Part shown: piece by piece, positions 6,640 through 7,697 of the stretch | Layout: each line of letters begins with the position of its first letter | Numbering within the stretch: the stretch's first letter is position 1 | Assembly: GCA_013695115.1 (NCBI GenBank) | Contig: JACDBD010000383.1 | Coordinates: 1-7,697 of the forward strand | Length of the DNA: 7,697 bases | Reading direction: 5' to 3' | Origin: Actinomycetota bacterium | GTDB taxonomy: Bacteria; Actinomycetota; Acidimicrobiia; IMCC26256; JACDBD01 | Position numbers and translations under genes: made by a program | The notes under the pieces: model-generated | Seen by the model: only the letters and a program-made list of their open reading frames with translations | The model's database searches: none | Told to the model about the DNA's origin: nothing

Positions 6640-7353
6640 ATGGCGCTCGTCGAGGTGGAGGATCTTCGGGTCAGCTACGAGAACCCGGTGCTGCTGGGCG
6701 TCAGCTTCGAGGTCGAGGAGGGTGAGACCGCGGTGCTGTTCGGCTTGAACGGCGCGGGGAAGACGACGACGGTCCAGACGATCGCCGGTCTCCTCAAGCC
6801 CGACGCGGGGAAGATCCGTCTCGGCGGCACCGACATCGCCGGGCGGCCGCCGTCCAAGCTGGTGCCGATGGGCGTCGCCCTGGTACCGGAGGGCCGGCGC
6901 GTGTTCCCGGCCCTGAGCGTGGCCAACAACCTGCGCCTGGGGGCGTGGGTCCGGCGCGCGAACGGGAGCGAGGTCGACGAGAGGCGAGAGCTCGTGTTCG
7001 AGTACTTTCCCCGGCTGTCCGAGCGGGTCGACCAGGCCGCGGGGACGCTGTCGGGTGGCGAGCAGCAGATGCTCGCGATCGGCCGGGCGCTGATGTCGAA
7101 GCCCAAGCTGCTGCTCATCGACGAGGCGTCGCTCGGGCTCAGCCCGGCGCTGGCCAAGACCGTCTTCCAGGTGGTGAAGCGCATCAACGACGACGGCGTG
7201 ACGGTCATCATCGTGGAGCAGAACGTCGGGGTGCTGCCGTACGCCGACCGGGTGTTGATCATGGAGAAGGGGACGCTGATCTTCAGCGGCGTCGGCGACG
7301 AGATCCAGGACGCGAACCTGCGGGAGAGCTACCTCGGGAAGGCCGAGGAATAG
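6640..7353 (+). CDS. livF: Branched-chain amino acid-type ABC transporter ATP-binding protein, LivF family
   Basis: Second ATPase of the importer, 237 residues, the normal LivF length. Walker A is GLNGAGKTT at 35-43. The LivF hallmark VPEGRRVFPALSV follows the Q-loop region. The ABC signature is canonical, LSGGEQQMLAIGRAL from residue 137. Walker B ends in Asp161-Glu162-Ala163, with Ala where Pro is usual. The switch position holds Gln194 in VEQNV instead of His, which is normal for LivF. Together with the LivG-like partner the pair would have two unequal nucleotide sites. ATG 6640 is 13 bases after the livG-like stop and lacks a good ribosome binding site, which suggests coupling to upstream translation. 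It is complete and ends at TAG 7351-7353, whose last bases form part of the next gene's ribosome binding site. Confidence 0.94.
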   Translation: MALVEVEDLRVSYENPVLLGVSFEVEEGETAVLFGLNGAGKTTTVQTIAGLLKPDAGKIRLGGTDIAGRPPSKLVPMGVALVPEGRRVFPALSVANNLRLGAWVRRANGSEVDERRELVFEYFPRLSERVDQAAGTLSGGEQQMLAIGRALMSKPKLLLIDEASLGLSPALAKTVFQVVKRINDDGVTVIIVEQNVGVLPYADRVLIMEKGTLIFSGVGDEIQDANLRESYLGKAEE

Positions 7354-7357
7354 GAGG
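7352..7357 (+). promoter_or_regulatory. Ribosome binding site AGGAGG for the last gene
   Basis: AGGAGG overlaps the livF-like TAG stop codon and lies 4 bases before ATG 7362. It fixes the start of the downstream membrane protein and supports co-translation with the transporter genes. Confidence 0.75.
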
Positions 7358-7361
7358 AACG

Positions 7362-7697
7362 ATGAAGATCCGGTGGGAAAAGCTCGGCGGTCAGCTCGGC
7401 ATCGGTTACTGCCTGGCCGGGGTGGCGCTCATCTTCCTCGGGTGGAACGGCGCCGCCAGCTACGACCGGGTGGAGAGCCAGATGCCCTACCTCATCTCGG
7501 GCGGGCTGGCGGGGGTGGCGCTGGTGATCATCGGGGCCGGGCTGCTGGTCGTGCAGGCCCAGCGGGCCAACCGGGCCGCGACCTCGGCCGAGATCGCCGA
7601 CCTGCGCGAGGCGGTCGAGCGTCTCGCCACTGGCGGCGGCGCGCCCGCACCGAAGGTCTCGGGCGGATCGGGCGACGTGGCCGTCATCGCCGGTCCC
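7362..7697 (+). CDS. Two-helix membrane protein of unknown function, 3' end beyond window
   Basis: The frame from ATG 7362 stays open for 112 codons to the last base of the window, so the C-terminus is missing. After a basic start (MKIRWEKL) there are two hydrophobic segments, at about residues 12-28 and 44-64, joined by a polar loop containing YDRVESQ. Both helices carry nearly the same ten residues, LAGVALIFLG (18-27) and LAGVALVIIG (49-58). A helix rich in Ala, Glu and Arg follows (about 65-89, EIADLREAVERL), possibly a short coiled coil, then a Gly/Ala/Pro-rich, probably disordered stretch. I recognise no family. The strong ribosome binding site overlapping the livF-like stop places it in the transporter operon, so it may be an accessory or neighbouring envelope protein; that is inference from position only. 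Confidence 0.8.
   Translation, partial: MKIRWEKLGGQLGIGYCLAGVALIFLGWNGAASYDRVESQMPYLISGGLAGVALVIIGAGLLVVQAQRANRAATSAEIADLREAVERLATGGGAPAPKVSGGSGDVAVIAGP

Noticed and set aside
1..7697. CRISPR array, transposon ends, tRNA or rRNA genes, phage or defence genes
   Set aside because: Nearly all bases are accounted for by tightly packed housekeeping and transport genes; no spaced repeats, inverted terminal repeats, transposase or structured RNA pattern were seen.

Overview
The window is very GC-rich, with strong G/C preference at third codon positions, GTG as well as ATG starts, and every supported gene on the + strand. Protein sequences and gene order fit a high-GC actinobacterium, possibly of the Acidimicrobiia; that placement is inference from style and synteny, not from a marker gene.

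Layout. Bases 1-84 probably hold the last codons of an upstream gene with an Arg/Gly-rich tail; from the usual actinobacterial order this could be polynucleotide phosphorylase (pnp), but the reading frame is not secure. Next come a complete M16 zinc metallopeptidase (about 121-1377) and dapB (1382-2173), separated by 4 bases. At 2200-2235 lies the only clear non-coding control region: a TTGTCC / TAGTGT promoter-like pair with a 17-base spacer whose expected start point falls on the A of an ATG, so the transcript would be leaderless, plus a perfect TTGTCCACA DnaA-box-like 9-mer over the -35. It precedes a 61-residue single-pass membrane microprotein (2236-2421).

From 2450 to 7353 runs a complete branched-chain amino acid (HAAT/Liv) type ABC importer in its standard order: lipoprotein substrate-binding protein, LivH-like and LivM-like permeases, LivG-like and LivF-like ATPases. 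Gaps are 3-13 bases and livM overlaps livG by 14 bases, so this is one transcription unit. The binding protein is tethered outside the membrane and hands its ligand to the LivH/LivM pore, driven by the LivG/LivF pair. The true ligand (branched-chain amino acid, amide, urea or other small amino compound) cannot be told from sequence. A two-helix membrane protein (7362 to the window end, incomplete) follows behind a strong ribosome binding site and may belong to the same unit.

This is mostly a well-known set of genes. I do not see a new defence, mobile or biosynthetic system. The items worth a second look are the leaderless promoter with its DnaA-box-like site, the microprotein it drives, the degenerate ABC signature in the LivG-like subunit, and the repeat-built membrane protein at the right edge.
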